A stretch of DNA of 64,000 bases from Melampsora larici-populina 98AG31 (lineage: Eukaryota; Basidiomycota; Pucciniomycetes; Pucciniales; Melampsoraceae). Shown here one piece after another: positions 23,401-34,200 of the stretch. A model generated the notes under the pieces. That model did no database searches. It saw only the letters and a list, made by a program, of their open reading frames with translations, and was not told the DNA's origin. The position numbers and the translations under genes are program-made. How positions within the stretch are numbered: the stretch's first letter is position 1; each line of letters opens with the position of its first letter. The stretch is taken from assembly GCF_000204055.1 (NCBI RefSeq), contig NW_006768775.1:1581532-1645531 (forward strand). The letters are read 5' to 3'.

Positions 23401-24574
23401 CTCATATACACATTACGTCATCCGGTTATTGATTCTCACCGATCACCGAGTTTACATATCACATACTACATACAGTCACGTACCACTTCATCTTCGCCAA
23501 TCGCACTGGTTCCATGGAAGATTGACCTGTCTTTCAACTTGTCATTCTCACTAAGGAAGATTCTTGCAAACTTTCCTGCCACATTTGAATCTACCATCCA
23601 ACTCTCATCCAGAGCACCCGGCAAGATGATCAATGCAAAAGAGGTGCAGCAAACATTGAAAAAATGCTCTTGGGTCCCTGAAGAGGGTGTAGAGGAGATA
23701 AACAGTTGATTCACAGTCCAGAGTTCAAGCATCTTCCAGCTGGACACAAGAACAACCCAGCCTGTTGAAACACAAAAAATATCTGGCCTGGTGCTTGATT
23801 TAGATGAGGCTACTGGGTGTCTGACATTCTCCAGCACAGTAAGCTAACTATGGATTGTAGATAAGTTTGGCAACCAAATCTACCATGAGAGACCTCTTGC
23901 AAGTCATGTAAGATGTTGCACTAGACAGAGACCATCTCTGTTCTTAAGGGTGTCAATAACACAATATGAAAGAGTGTGTTGTTTCCTCTCAATGTGACAT
24001 GAACAGCACAACTGTTAATTACTAAAAAAAGCATAATGAGATCACATAATTCTGAACTCAAATGCAAACAAAAAGAAAAATATTTGTAGAACACAAGAGG
24101 AACAATCAAATTTGAAAATGGGAATACAAACACACACTGAACTTGAAAAAGTATCAAAATGACCCTGATGTGAGGTTAACCAGAGCAAAAGATGATTGTA
24201 TGGTACTTTTGCAAGTCTGGTCCACATTTTCAAATTTTAGATACCACTTTTTGAAGATATTCTGAACCCAGTGAATCTCTCTTTGATAATGGGGTGTCTA
24301 GCCTCATTATAAATTTTATGTGGCTAGAGAAGGATATCTCCTTTCAGCCTGACTTGGGCGCATGATTTCTAGACAAGAAGACAACTTTGAAAAAAAATCA
24401 ATACATTATTTTGAAACAATTCTCATTACTTTTTGATCAGTGAATAGGTGATACAGCAATGGCTGACACAAGCAATATGTTATGACATCCTATATAAGCA
24501 GATCAGAAACAAAAGTCTAGATGGGTATAACATTTCTTATTGGAGGATTGAATGCATGATTTGTGGCCTTTTCT
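23401..24574. other. Intergenic between CAT2-like and secreted-protein genes
   Basis: An open frame on minus (23837-23466, 123 residues) shows no motif I recognise and overlaps the CAT2 promoter side. The remainder is AT-rich and includes the 3' flank of the secreted-protein gene. Nothing else is supported. Confidence 0.4.
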
Positions 24575-26861
24575 TCACATTATATGATATCTATATGTAT
24601 ATTGGTTGAGATAACGGTTCAATCTGAAACTCCGGTAAGCCTCATAGGCAGCTCTGATCTGATACTCAAAATCAGAACTTCCGGCTGCTTCAAGGTATTG
24701 ATCACAGATTGGATATTGTTTAGATAATGTGTGTCCATCAAATTGGTGTAAAACATCCTCCATGATTTCACACATCTTCTTAAAATCCTTTTTCACCAAA
24801 TTTCCTATATCAATCTGTAATCTTGGTGTCTCTCCAAAATGATTCATTTTGAGAAAAACAGCAACATCTTTTGACAAAATGGTTCAATGACCAAAAGAGG
24901 GTAAGATGAGTAAAGATAACCATATAATAGATAGACAAATTACCCACATTTTGTCCAGAAACGGATGATATTGAGTCTGTCTTGACCTTTAGCATCATGA
25001 GGGAGTACCATACCATAAGGATTGATATATGACTGTGTTGATAAGAAAACTTCTAGACTCCTATTTTTTAAAGACAACCTAAGCAAGGACATTATTTGAC
25101 TCTTGAGATGACCAGAAATCCAAAAGGAACTTACTTGTCACTGTCTATGGAATTGATATAATCCAGAATGGTCTTGGAATGAAATACCAAGGCTGATTCA
25201 GGCTCATCCATGGATAAATATCTGTCTCTTAGATCCTCATTAATAGCCTGTATGGCTCTTTGAATCAATCTTGTTTGAACAACTTGTGTCTCCAAGACAT
25301 TTTGCAAAATGTGATCATGATGGATCTTGGAATAGAGGTTTCTCTCTGGATTTTTTTTCTTTGTTTAGAACCGGATCTTGACTCAAATTGATTTAAACAA
25401 ACTCACTGGATATCCAAAATGAAAATAGGTCCTTTTGTTCCTGTCCGGACCAAGCATCACTGAGCTCCACACCAGTCATGGGAAATTCCTTTTGACTATC
25501 TACAAAATCCATCAGATCTCTAGTTTTTCAGAATTAGCTGTGAAAGAGGTGGTTCCCAACGCAAGAGAATTAATGTTTGATTGATATTACTTACCTTTCA
25601 GTTTCAAGCGACTGGATATGGGCCACCATCTTGGCAACATATAGATTTCTCGTTCTATCCAAGTGATCACTCCAGTATGGACTGACTACTCTTGGGAATC
25701 TTTCTGGACTGACTCCTTTCCACCATTTATATATATCCACTTGTTTCCACATTTCTGGGTTGTGGACATATTGCCACTTGTCTACAGGTAGACCCAATAT
25801 AGCCAAGTATTCATGTACTGTCTGTGTTATTGTATAGGAAATTTTGTAGAAATCTATGAGATTTCTAAGGAACCAAAAGAGTAAAACTTGCTTTATCTCA
25901 TCTCCTTTTGTTTCTTCAAACAAACCTACAACATTTTTTGCCCAGGTGTCTCTCGTTGAAATTAACAGATCATTCATGCAGTGCAGAAACTCTTTATACT
26001 TTCCTTTGTGTTGATGAAAGTATACTCTGTCTGAATAATTGGTTCAGATGGATAAGTTTGAATTGTTGATCTCATCATATATTGGATTGAATACCAGTAG
26101 TACTCACACTGGTGCCAAAAATGTTGATCCCTTCTAGGAAAGTGATGAACTTTTTTGCTGTATCTGCTGTACATGAACATTAAAGGGCTGTCTGATTTCA
26201 AGTGATCTAGATTTGATTTGACAGTCATTTGGGTATTCAGCAGCTTCCTATCATATAAATATTGGAGAGCGCTTCACCTACGTTTATGGGGATGGAAGTC
26301 ATACATTATCAAAGCTTTATGTTCTTCCAAATGCCCCCCCTGGAAATGTCCTTCATGGGGGTCCAAATCATGCTGTTCCAGATGATCTGCCTCCATTTTT
26401 TTGTTCTGGAGGTCCCAATCATGTGTTTGGAAATTTTGATGTTGTTCCAGATGGTCTACCTCCAAATTTTCTTCATATGGGTGCAAATTATGCGCAGAAA
26501 AATCTTGATGTTGTTCCAGATGATGTACATCCACCATTTCTTTGTGGGGGTCCAAATGATCATGTGTTGAGAAATCTTGATGTTGTTCCACATGGTCTAC
26601 CTCCAATTTTTCTTCATGTGGGTGTGGATAATGTGATGGAAAATCTTGATATTCTGTTGAATGGTACTTCTTCAATCTTTCTCCATGTGGCTGAAGATCC
26701 CTCTGAATATCATGGGGGGGTGATTTATGGGTTCCAATCAAATGGGTTCCCTTCAATTTGCGGGTGATCCCATCCAGGTGGACTTTTTTCAACAGATTAG
26801 CCTCCAGTTGCAATAAGAAGATTGGAATCATCAATATGACCAAGAAATGTGCATGGTTCAT
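24575..26861 (-). CDS. Predicted secreted protein with histidine-rich tandem repeats
   Basis: Start 26861. The N-terminus MNHAHFLVILMIPIFLLQLE is a good signal peptide. Residues about 60-190 are roughly five imperfect units of about 24 residues (types HLEQHQDFSTHD.LDPHEE and KLEVDHLEQHQDF), rich in His, Asp and Glu. Exons then continue via GTAGGTGAAG...GATAG to KLLNTQMTVKSNLDHLKSD; via GTGAGT...TTCAG to DRVYFHQHKGKYKEFLHCMN; then the long exon to 25593 (FEETKGDEIKQVLLFWFLRN, WWKGVSPERFPRVVSPYW). Further exons lie at about 25526-25408, 25350-25135, 25030-24950 and 24877-24575 (GSSDFEYQIRAAYEAYRSFR), ending at TAA/ATG-free 24575. Total is roughly 600-650 residues. The body looks helical and Trp/Tyr-rich. 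No known family recognised. Signal peptide, repeats and lineage-restricted look make it a candidate effector or cell-wall/metal-binding protein. Exon borders in the last third are approximate. Confidence 0.65.
26262..26770 (-). repeat. Coding tandem repeat (units about 72-78 bp)
   Basis: The plus strand shows recurring TTGATGTTGTTCCAGATG-type blocks near 26437, 26509 and 26578 plus related blocks either side. They encode the His-rich units of the secreted protein. Unit lengths differ in multiples of three, so the reading frame is kept. Confidence 0.75.
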
Positions 26862-27348
26862 TATGTATAGTGTGGTTATGGGTTCAGAAATTGCTGTATA
26901 CCCTTACAAGTGAATTGATTTAGTCAAGCTATGGGCAGTGTGGCAAGATAAGTGGGAATATTTTCTCTCAGATGGACAAGTATAAATAGAGAAGGTCTAA
27001 GTAAAACCTTGTTATTTACAAAGTTACAAAACATCTTTTCCGTCAAGTAAGACATTGCTTCTGGTGCATACAGATCTCTGATAACTGATCCTCAAACTTT
27101 CTGTTACATCACTGAAGATGTTTCTTTGCTGGAATTCTCCGTATCACTACAGTGTGTCACTGTTACAATAGAACTTGACATTCAAACATGTCAAACAGAT
27201 TACAGTTAAAACTTGATTACATACACTCAAACCTAAACAATACAAATTTCAAACCTAATTCAATCTTACCAAAGTATCACATTTGAATAGAACTTACTCC
27301 ACAAACACCATCTTTTCCTCATCAGTTCAATGGGGAACACAATGGGAG

Positions 27349-28992
27349 CAACACCACCGGCGCTCCGCTCCGCTTCGCTATATTTCAAAATTTTACGAGC
27401 GGAGCGTCTCAGCGCTATCATAAGATGCTAATCGCTCCACTATTCTTTTTGAGGCCCTATGACTTCTGAGAGCGGTGCGATCTTTGAGATCGCTCCGCTT
27501 CGCTATGGGTAAATCTCAAGTTTAAAAGCGCCTAAAAGCGCTGTCGGGCATTGTTTTACTAAATCAGATAATGAGAACAAAATTTGACTCCAAAGTGGAT
27601 GTAAAAGATGAGTAGCTGAAAATAAGATTGCAAGTAAAGGTGTATAACGATATGTACCACGATCCTAAGGTTGACCAATTCTTGATGTCGATAAAGATGA
27701 CGATAAGCTGAACTTAGCAGCATCAGAAGAAACTTGACAATCTCGATCAGTATACTTCAACTTATGATTTCAATCATGATAAACTGAGTCAACAATCAAG
27801 CTCAATCAAAGTAAGAAGCTAGGAGGTGAAATGAGTTTGATGAACCTTTTCATCCTTTCAATTGGTAAACAATTGGCGATTAAGAAGTCTCGTTTCTATT
27901 CTCCACAAAACCTGTGTATGTCACTCCATTTGATCTAATTTCAATGATAATGATCGCATAATCTACAGCTCAACAAAACAAAGACTGATCAATACAAGAT
28001 GGTGGATCAGATAGAATTCAACCCTCTTACCTGATCTTTAATGATCTATCATTATCGAATCAGTTTCTTTTGACCATCTGTCAAGTTAGCAAGCTTTTAA
28101 ACCAAATCCCAAATCCAACTTTTTTTGTCTTCTTGAATTTATATTTTCTTATCAATCTCTTTCTCAATTTTTTTCGATCGATTCTTTAATTTGATATGAT
28201 GTTTGAATCAAACTCATCATTTGTGACATTTACGATTATAACGATCTATCCAGATGATTTGAACATTGATTTAATTGGAATGCTGCTTTTCCTAAGATCA
28301 ATTCAGTATCAGCTCGTAATGAATCGGATTGATTACTTGCTAATCTTTTTTCTAATGATCTTGATCGAGTTTGAGTATCTTCAAATCTACCTATCAATCA
28401 ATTGATTCAATTCGTCCATTAGAAATCATTGAAGTAGGTTGAATCGGTTGACCAACTAAAGCACCTTGGCATAAACAAGACAAAAGGTATTTAATGGTTT
28501 AAAACTAGTAGCTAAGAAAAATAATTTAATCGTTAATGGATCAATTGATTTGGAATCTGGATTAAGACTTGAATGTAAAAACTCGAGTAAACAAATCAAA
28601 ACAGCTTCAGGTTTTGTTCCAAAAGGTGTAGATGTAAGTTGCTGGACACAATTGGCCAATCAGAACCAGTAGATTGAGTATGGGCCTTGAAGTCTTGACA
28701 AATCGATCAAAGAACAAACAATGATGGCAGTTGGGACTCCCTGCGCTCTATGGTTTGCTATGGGACCTGGGTCACCATGGCGCTAAGCGCTCGTGGGCGC
28801 TGTGGCACCGAATAGCACTGCGGAATTGCGCTATAGAGTGCGGATGCAAAAACCGCTATCTTTATGGGGGGCAGGGCCATAGCTGTAGCGGTGGTCAGGA
28901 CCCGCTATCCGGCCAGACTCATAGCACGGGCGGGTTGCGCGCTCCACTATCGCTCCGCTGCCGCTATCTCGGGCGGAGCGCCGGTGGTGTTG
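27349..28992. mobile_element. Non-autonomous hAT-like element with exon-like cargo
   Basis: The ends are inverted repeats beginning CAACACCACCGGCGCTCCGC (27349 onward; reverse complement ending at 28992, with one interruption). ATGGGAG flanks both sides (27342-27348 and 28993-28999), a 7-bp target-site duplication. The inner ends are rich in GCG/CGCTAT motifs in both orientations (27355-27545, 28770-28985), analogous to hAT subterminal repeats. No transposase is present. The central part (about 28150-28690) carries a minus-strand exon-like frame (see separate entry). Confidence 0.7.
28200..28690 (-). pseudogene. Exon-like host sequence inside the hAT-like element
   Basis: On minus, 28659-28456 reads CVQQLTSTPFGTKPEAVLIC, then DPLTIKLFFLATSFKPLNTF. 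Past a possible splice or frame change it continues GQPIQPTSMISNGRIESIDR (about 28465-28405) and LEKRLASNQSDSLRADTELI (about 28370-28300). Codon use and composition look like an ordinary gene, unlike the flanking GCG-rich element ends. The first part is weakly like a PCI-type or COP9-subunit-like helical repeat, but I cannot name it. It may be a captured gene fragment. Stops and lack of a start show that it is not an intact gene. Confidence 0.4.
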
Positions 28993-31880
28993 ATGGGAGG
29001 GCACATATGGTTGCATCTGTGGATAACGCAGAATGTTCCTTAACAAAGGTTCCTGAAGACCCTTAAGGAACATTCCTAAATAAGTATCCCACAAGTATTG
29101 CACATCCCTGATAACCACAGTGTCAGACTAAATCTTGATGTGTTTGACACAGTGAGATACCAATCCTCCAAGTCCTAATTTGTTGTATGTACATGTCCCC
29201 ACACCTAGGATTCATAATCATCAGGTTTGTGACAGGCTCTGGCCCCGCCGCTGCAGAACTTGAATGATTATGTAAACCACTTGGAGGGGACTGTACTACT
29301 ATACACAAGCAAGGTCCCTCTTGCTTTTGGATCCAAGTTTCTCTGTCATACATATCCAAAAATGCAATGATGCAGTCTCTGCAAGACCAAACCTTGAGGG
29401 AGAACTTAGGGAGAACTTTAGCCAGCTCACGCCTGATCAATGTAAGACATTTTTTTGTAGACATAATCATTTGCAAGGGTGTTGTTCAACAAGCCATTGC
29501 ATTCTAATTGAGACTTCAGCAAGTCAAACCATGAGAAAAATTCAGTGGTCAGCACACAAATGGCCTATGTATATTGTGTTGAATGCAATAAACCCATGTT
29601 CCATCATCCTCAAAGCTTGTCTTCAACTCAACAAAAAATTGCCAAACAAACCAAACCATGGCTTCATCAGTCTGCAAGTCTTGATCCAGACCATTGACTT
29701 TTAAATCTCATCCAATATCTCATTCATGAATTGATTCAGATTCACTTGCAAACACAGCTTTGAGATCTAATTAACAAATCCTTTTGGATTCTCACCATCT
29801 TGTCTTAAACTACTACAATTTTTTACTCAATCTCATCTCCCACATTCCAGGGACTACCAGGGAACCCAGGGCGGTGTTGAGGTACTCACATGAGACATTT
29901 TCTGGATCTATTTCAATTAAACATTGGTTGGTTTTGACAAAATTTCTTGCAAACATGACAAAGCAGAAGGAATCTTGGGTTTTGAGTGAGTCTAGCACTG
30001 AGTGGAACTCAGTTAAGACTGTATATATCTGTGATATGAGCATGTTTGGTATGGGAGTCAGTGTCAACTCCAAGCTATGCTAACAAGCAAAGGCAGAAGA
30101 TTTTCAGGCACATAAAATTAATAAAATGAAAATACAAAAATTTATAACTTGGGGCCTGGTTCGGTAAAGATTTCAATTTGCCATTACCAAAAAAAAACAG
30201 TATATATCATCTTGTTCTCTAGTTTCAAAGACTCCATACCCTGAATTGAGAGGTTGAAATACCAATCAAGACAAATAATAAGACAGACAGTCTCAAAAAA
30301 GAGACCAACACTCCCAATCAAGTAAAAGACCCCAATCAAGAATCAATACACAATAGATAACTATATAGAAAAAACTTCTGGAAACCATTAAAGGATCAGA
30401 AGGAAAATCAACTACAAGATAATCTCAAATAACAACCTCACCCAATACAGAAGGAATAGGAGATTCAACTTGAAGAGATCTTGTGAGCAAAGTAGTAAGA
30501 CAATTAAGTCTCAGCCTCAAGCCACATCAGAGAGAGAAACTAGCATCACCACAACTTGGAGAGGTTCCCATGGAAGAAACTCTCAAAATTAACCTACTAG
30601 AACCACTAACCTGCCTTACCACTGAGTCAAGTATAAAAGAAGCTTTGTGATACCTCCCAAGAAAAGGAGGCAGACAATTTTTAGAGAACAATTATTTCAT
30701 TCTAGAAATTGGATCTTGCTATTGTTAGTCCGACTTGTACCTTTCCCTTAAAGCAAACCTACAAGTCTCACTATCCGCTGATCTTCTAGTTATTGTAATT
30801 ACCCATCTCCATATTCCTTCTCTTAAAAATCCTAAGACTACCAACATCACCAGAAATTGCTTAAGTGAACGCACCCTAAGAGTTCAAGACAAAATTTGTA
30901 GGTAAGATTTGATATAAGTTCTGATGTATAGAGTCAAACATATCAGTATGGTGATTTGTATAGGATGAAAATTGACTTACTCTCTTTCCAACAGATGGGG
31001 AAAAAGATTTAGTCTTGGATGATCTTGGTCAATACATATATGAGAAAGATTTGAGAGCCAACAGATTCAGAATGATCAGTGTTAATGGTATTGGGACTTC
31101 AACAATCAATTCAATAATGAGAATGAAACATAACTAAACAAAACTGATTGAAAAACATAAGCTTATCACAATTGTCTTTCAACAACACAAACATCAAAAA
31201 CCCATATGAAAAACCTGTATGAAAAACTCATTCCAACCCATTTGATTCATGGGTATTTGAGGGGAAATCTTTAAATTCAACTGGCTTTGCACAGCTTTTC
31301 CAAATGAATTTTGGATATTTGTGTACCCTTAAAGGAGTGATGGAATAATGGAAGACATCAATCAAGTGATTCACATCAAAGGTGGTGGATGGTCTTATCA
31401 TTGATCTGGGACAAATAGCTCAAACCCACTGGTATGCTGGGTAGGGGGTGTACATATTAGATCAGTCCTTGTCCAGCAGACCTAGCTTAGAGTGATAAAT
31501 ACTCAGAACAGGATCAATTTTGTAAATAAAAGGTGAAAAAAAAAGTTTTCATACAGAATCAAGCAGTAAATCAGAAGTATGATAAACATCTTTTTCTAAA
31601 TTCCATAAGATTCTTCTTTACTTACTTACTTTGGTTGATTGGGTTTCCTCTTTTCTTCAAACTGTGTTGCTTATAAAAAGAAATCATATATAACTCTTAA
31701 GTCTTCAACATCTTCAATCTTCATACCAATTTCTGATAACCATCATCAAAGAAGTAAGTATATCTACACAACAGAAAACCTTTTATAGGAATATTAAATC
31801 TCAAAGAAAGATAATTAGGTTCAATACCTCTCAAAGATCTAGTTCTGAAGAATTTGAAAGGAATATCTTTGATATAGAAG
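28993..31880. other. Gene-poor spacer
   Basis: Apart from the repeat at about 29185-29300, no feature is supported. Several open frames of up to about 127 residues (29321-29704 and 29784-30083 plus; 29123-29476 minus) have no motifs or splice partners. Confidence 0.5.
29185..29305. repeat. Dispersed ~130-bp GC-rich repeat, copy B
   Basis: The reverse complement of copy A at 8165-8315. The block from the CCCCAC(A/G)CCTAGGATT motif through CCGCTGCAGAACTTGAATGA to GGAGGGGACTGTACT is nearly identical. It lies about 200 bp outside the right end of the element at 27349-28992. Confidence 0.7.
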
Positions 31881-31885
31881 ATGAA

Positions 31886-31905
31886 ACCCCTAAACCCTAA
31901 CCCTT
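31886..31905 (+). repeat. Short interstitial telomere-like motif
   Basis: CCCCTAAACCCTAACCC contains two to three copies of the CCCTAA telomere unit, one with an extra A. It is too short to prove a telomere scar. Confidence 0.4.
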
Positions 31906-32424
31906 CAACACAGAGAGATCTCTCTATATATGTTCAAACCTTATATCACTACCACTATCATCCAAAGAATCACGAGACCTATTCACAACCAGATCCTTGT
32001 TTTTTGATTTTCCATAATCCCAGTTGCTTTGTTGGTAGTTGTTCAAAACCTTCATATTTTCAATTCCATTCACAGTACACAAAACAACATTCCAAAGACA
32101 AAATAGTACAACTTTTTACACCTAATCAATAGATCAAATTCATCTAAAATCAAAGAGAACATAATTCTTTATTGGTTTTTCTTCCGGGGGGGTTCTTGGA
32201 TTCGAGATACATACAAAACATTGCTTAATAAATAAACTGGTAGTAGTACTTTGCTTTTTTTTGGAAAATATCAATACGAAAAAACAAAACATAGAATCGA
32301 GTGTTTTTTAGGGTTACAAACAAAAAAACGAATCATGAAGCATCAAAGACTGAAGAAGGAAACCATAAAACTTGAAAGAAAAAGAATAACCTAATAAAAA
32401 GTTATGAAAGGATTGATAAAAAGT

Positions 32425-33328
32425 TCACCAATTCGAAGGATTCGATTCATGAAACGAGATCGAACGTTTCTGTAAAGCTTGATGATGAGTAACTTTAGTA
32501 GTTGGAAGATTATGATTCAAGACGTTCAATTTCTCAAGTTGATCAGGTAACTGAAGTTCCGAAGACCTAGTAGAGTTCAAAGACAAGAAAGATAAAGATT
32601 TCAGTTGAGTTGAGGAAGTGGTTGTTGACCAAGCCGAGAAACAGGATGTCGAAAGGTGTTGAGAAAGTCGATGAGGTGAACTGGTGCTTGTTGAATGACA
32701 ATGATGGGTGGCTCCACTATGGCTCATCATCGAATCGGCTTCGTCGTGTAAGACTTCTACACCTGGTTGTTTGCTTCTTTGACATGCTAACGTGTCTATG
32801 GCACTCAAATTCAAGTTTCGTGATTTGAGTAAACGCGAAGAGATTTGTGAGTAAGGTTTGTTTCCATTGATTCGGTTCGTCGATTTAGGTTCATTATGAT
32901 TATTAGATGAAGTAGATCGTTTAGGCACTCTTGTATCAGAGTTCGAACTGGTTCTGATCCGTGAAAACTTCGAGTGAGTTTGATTTGAATCATGGATGGA
33001 AATCGTTTGGTTTGAATAAAAGATTCGGTTGCTCGGATTACTGGGAATCGGACGTGGTCCTTGATGTTTTAAATACTTGAAAGGTCTTCTGGCTCTCAAC
33101 GTTTTTTTCTCATTAGGCGATCTCTTCACAGGTGATTTTCTATGTTCATCCAATTCAAAATGATTAATCAATCGGTGCTGAATCATGGAAAATTTGATTC
33201 AATCTATTCACGTACGTTATAGGAGATGATGTATAGAATGGAGAAGTTTGAAGTGTTAATCCTTTGATAGTAGGACCTTGATCTTTTTCTCGATCATCGA
33301 CTTGAATCGTAAGATTTGAAGGATTCAT
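32425..33328 (-). CDS. Hypothetical Ser/basic-rich protein (289 residues)
   Basis: Two exons: 33328-33212 and 33177-32425, with a 34-base GTGAAT...TTCAG intron in phase 0; such a short intron is unusual and the join is tentative. The protein starts MNPSNLTIQVDDREKDQGPT, then has a basic stretch (SPVKRSPNEKKTLRARRPFK) and a Ser/His/Thr-rich C-terminal half. No signal peptide, membrane span or known domain. It could be a disordered nuclear or regulatory protein. It is divergent from the secreted gene at 34201, with about 870 bp between. Confidence 0.5.
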
Positions 33329-34200
33329 TTGTGTTCTACAAATCAATCGATAACAAATCAGACCATATCCCAAAAATCAAGTTTAATCTGATCTCAATGA
33401 TCTCACCACGAGGGTATTCCCTTTAAAGTTAATGAATTCTATTTGAGAGAAGATTGAGAATGTAGTGATGATGAAAAGTAAGAATGCAGTGATGAAGTGA
33501 TCGAATAAAATACCACCAGGGTGATTTTATTGGATGAAGTTTGAAGATGATGATAGATTGAGTTGATTGATTAGATCGATGGTGATGATGATGATGGTGA
33601 TGATGGAGATATCTACAATGTATGATGACTTGTTCTTCACATGGTTGATATAGAAATATTAAAATAGTATTACGTAGGTAGTGATCGGTTCGGTTGTTAA
33701 ACTAGAATTGGTCGACTTTCCAAATCCAAAGCTCATCGAACATACATATACCAAATTTTAGAGTTACTCTTAATCAATTAAGTAACACTTTCCCAACTTT
33801 AATGGTAAAGAACACTTTCTAGTTTCCATCAACCATCACGGTATCCTGTTAATCTTAATCAAATCATAAACTTATCATCAATCAATTTACCATTTGTCAA
33901 GTGAACCCAGTTCTCGATCACTTCATCAACAAATGACGAGCCAAAACAAAAAAAAAAATTAAACCTCGTGGAACCCATTTTCATTTTCTTGTTTCCAAGA
34001 TTCGATTTCCATTTGATTGGATTTGATCCGATTTGAACACTTTATAAACTCGTGCCCTTTGAATCTCGTCATTCATGTCGATCAACCCATTCCAAAGAGA
34101 TCTTTAATCATTTTTTTTATAACAAACATATTTGACCATTGTTTTTTAAAGAAAAAGAACTTGCGTATTTTCTTCTATTTACATACTATATACTTTTAAC
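33329..34200. other. Divergent promoter region
   Basis: No gene seen. A GATGATGATG-type microsatellite lies near 33575-33610. The pyrimidine/A-rich stretch just before 34201 is a likely 5' UTR of the plus-strand gene. Confidence 0.4.

Noticed and set aside
23466..23837. A 123-residue minus-strand frame beside CAT2
   Set aside because: No recognisable domain or splice partner; not enough support for a gene.
26262..26767. Plus-strand frames over the His-rich repeat (for example 26423-26767)
   Set aside because: They are the antisense of the repeat region; the minus strand has a signal peptide and spliced continuation.
31881..32132. An 83-residue frame starting in the telomere-like motif
   Set aside because: Low-complexity translation, no upstream support.
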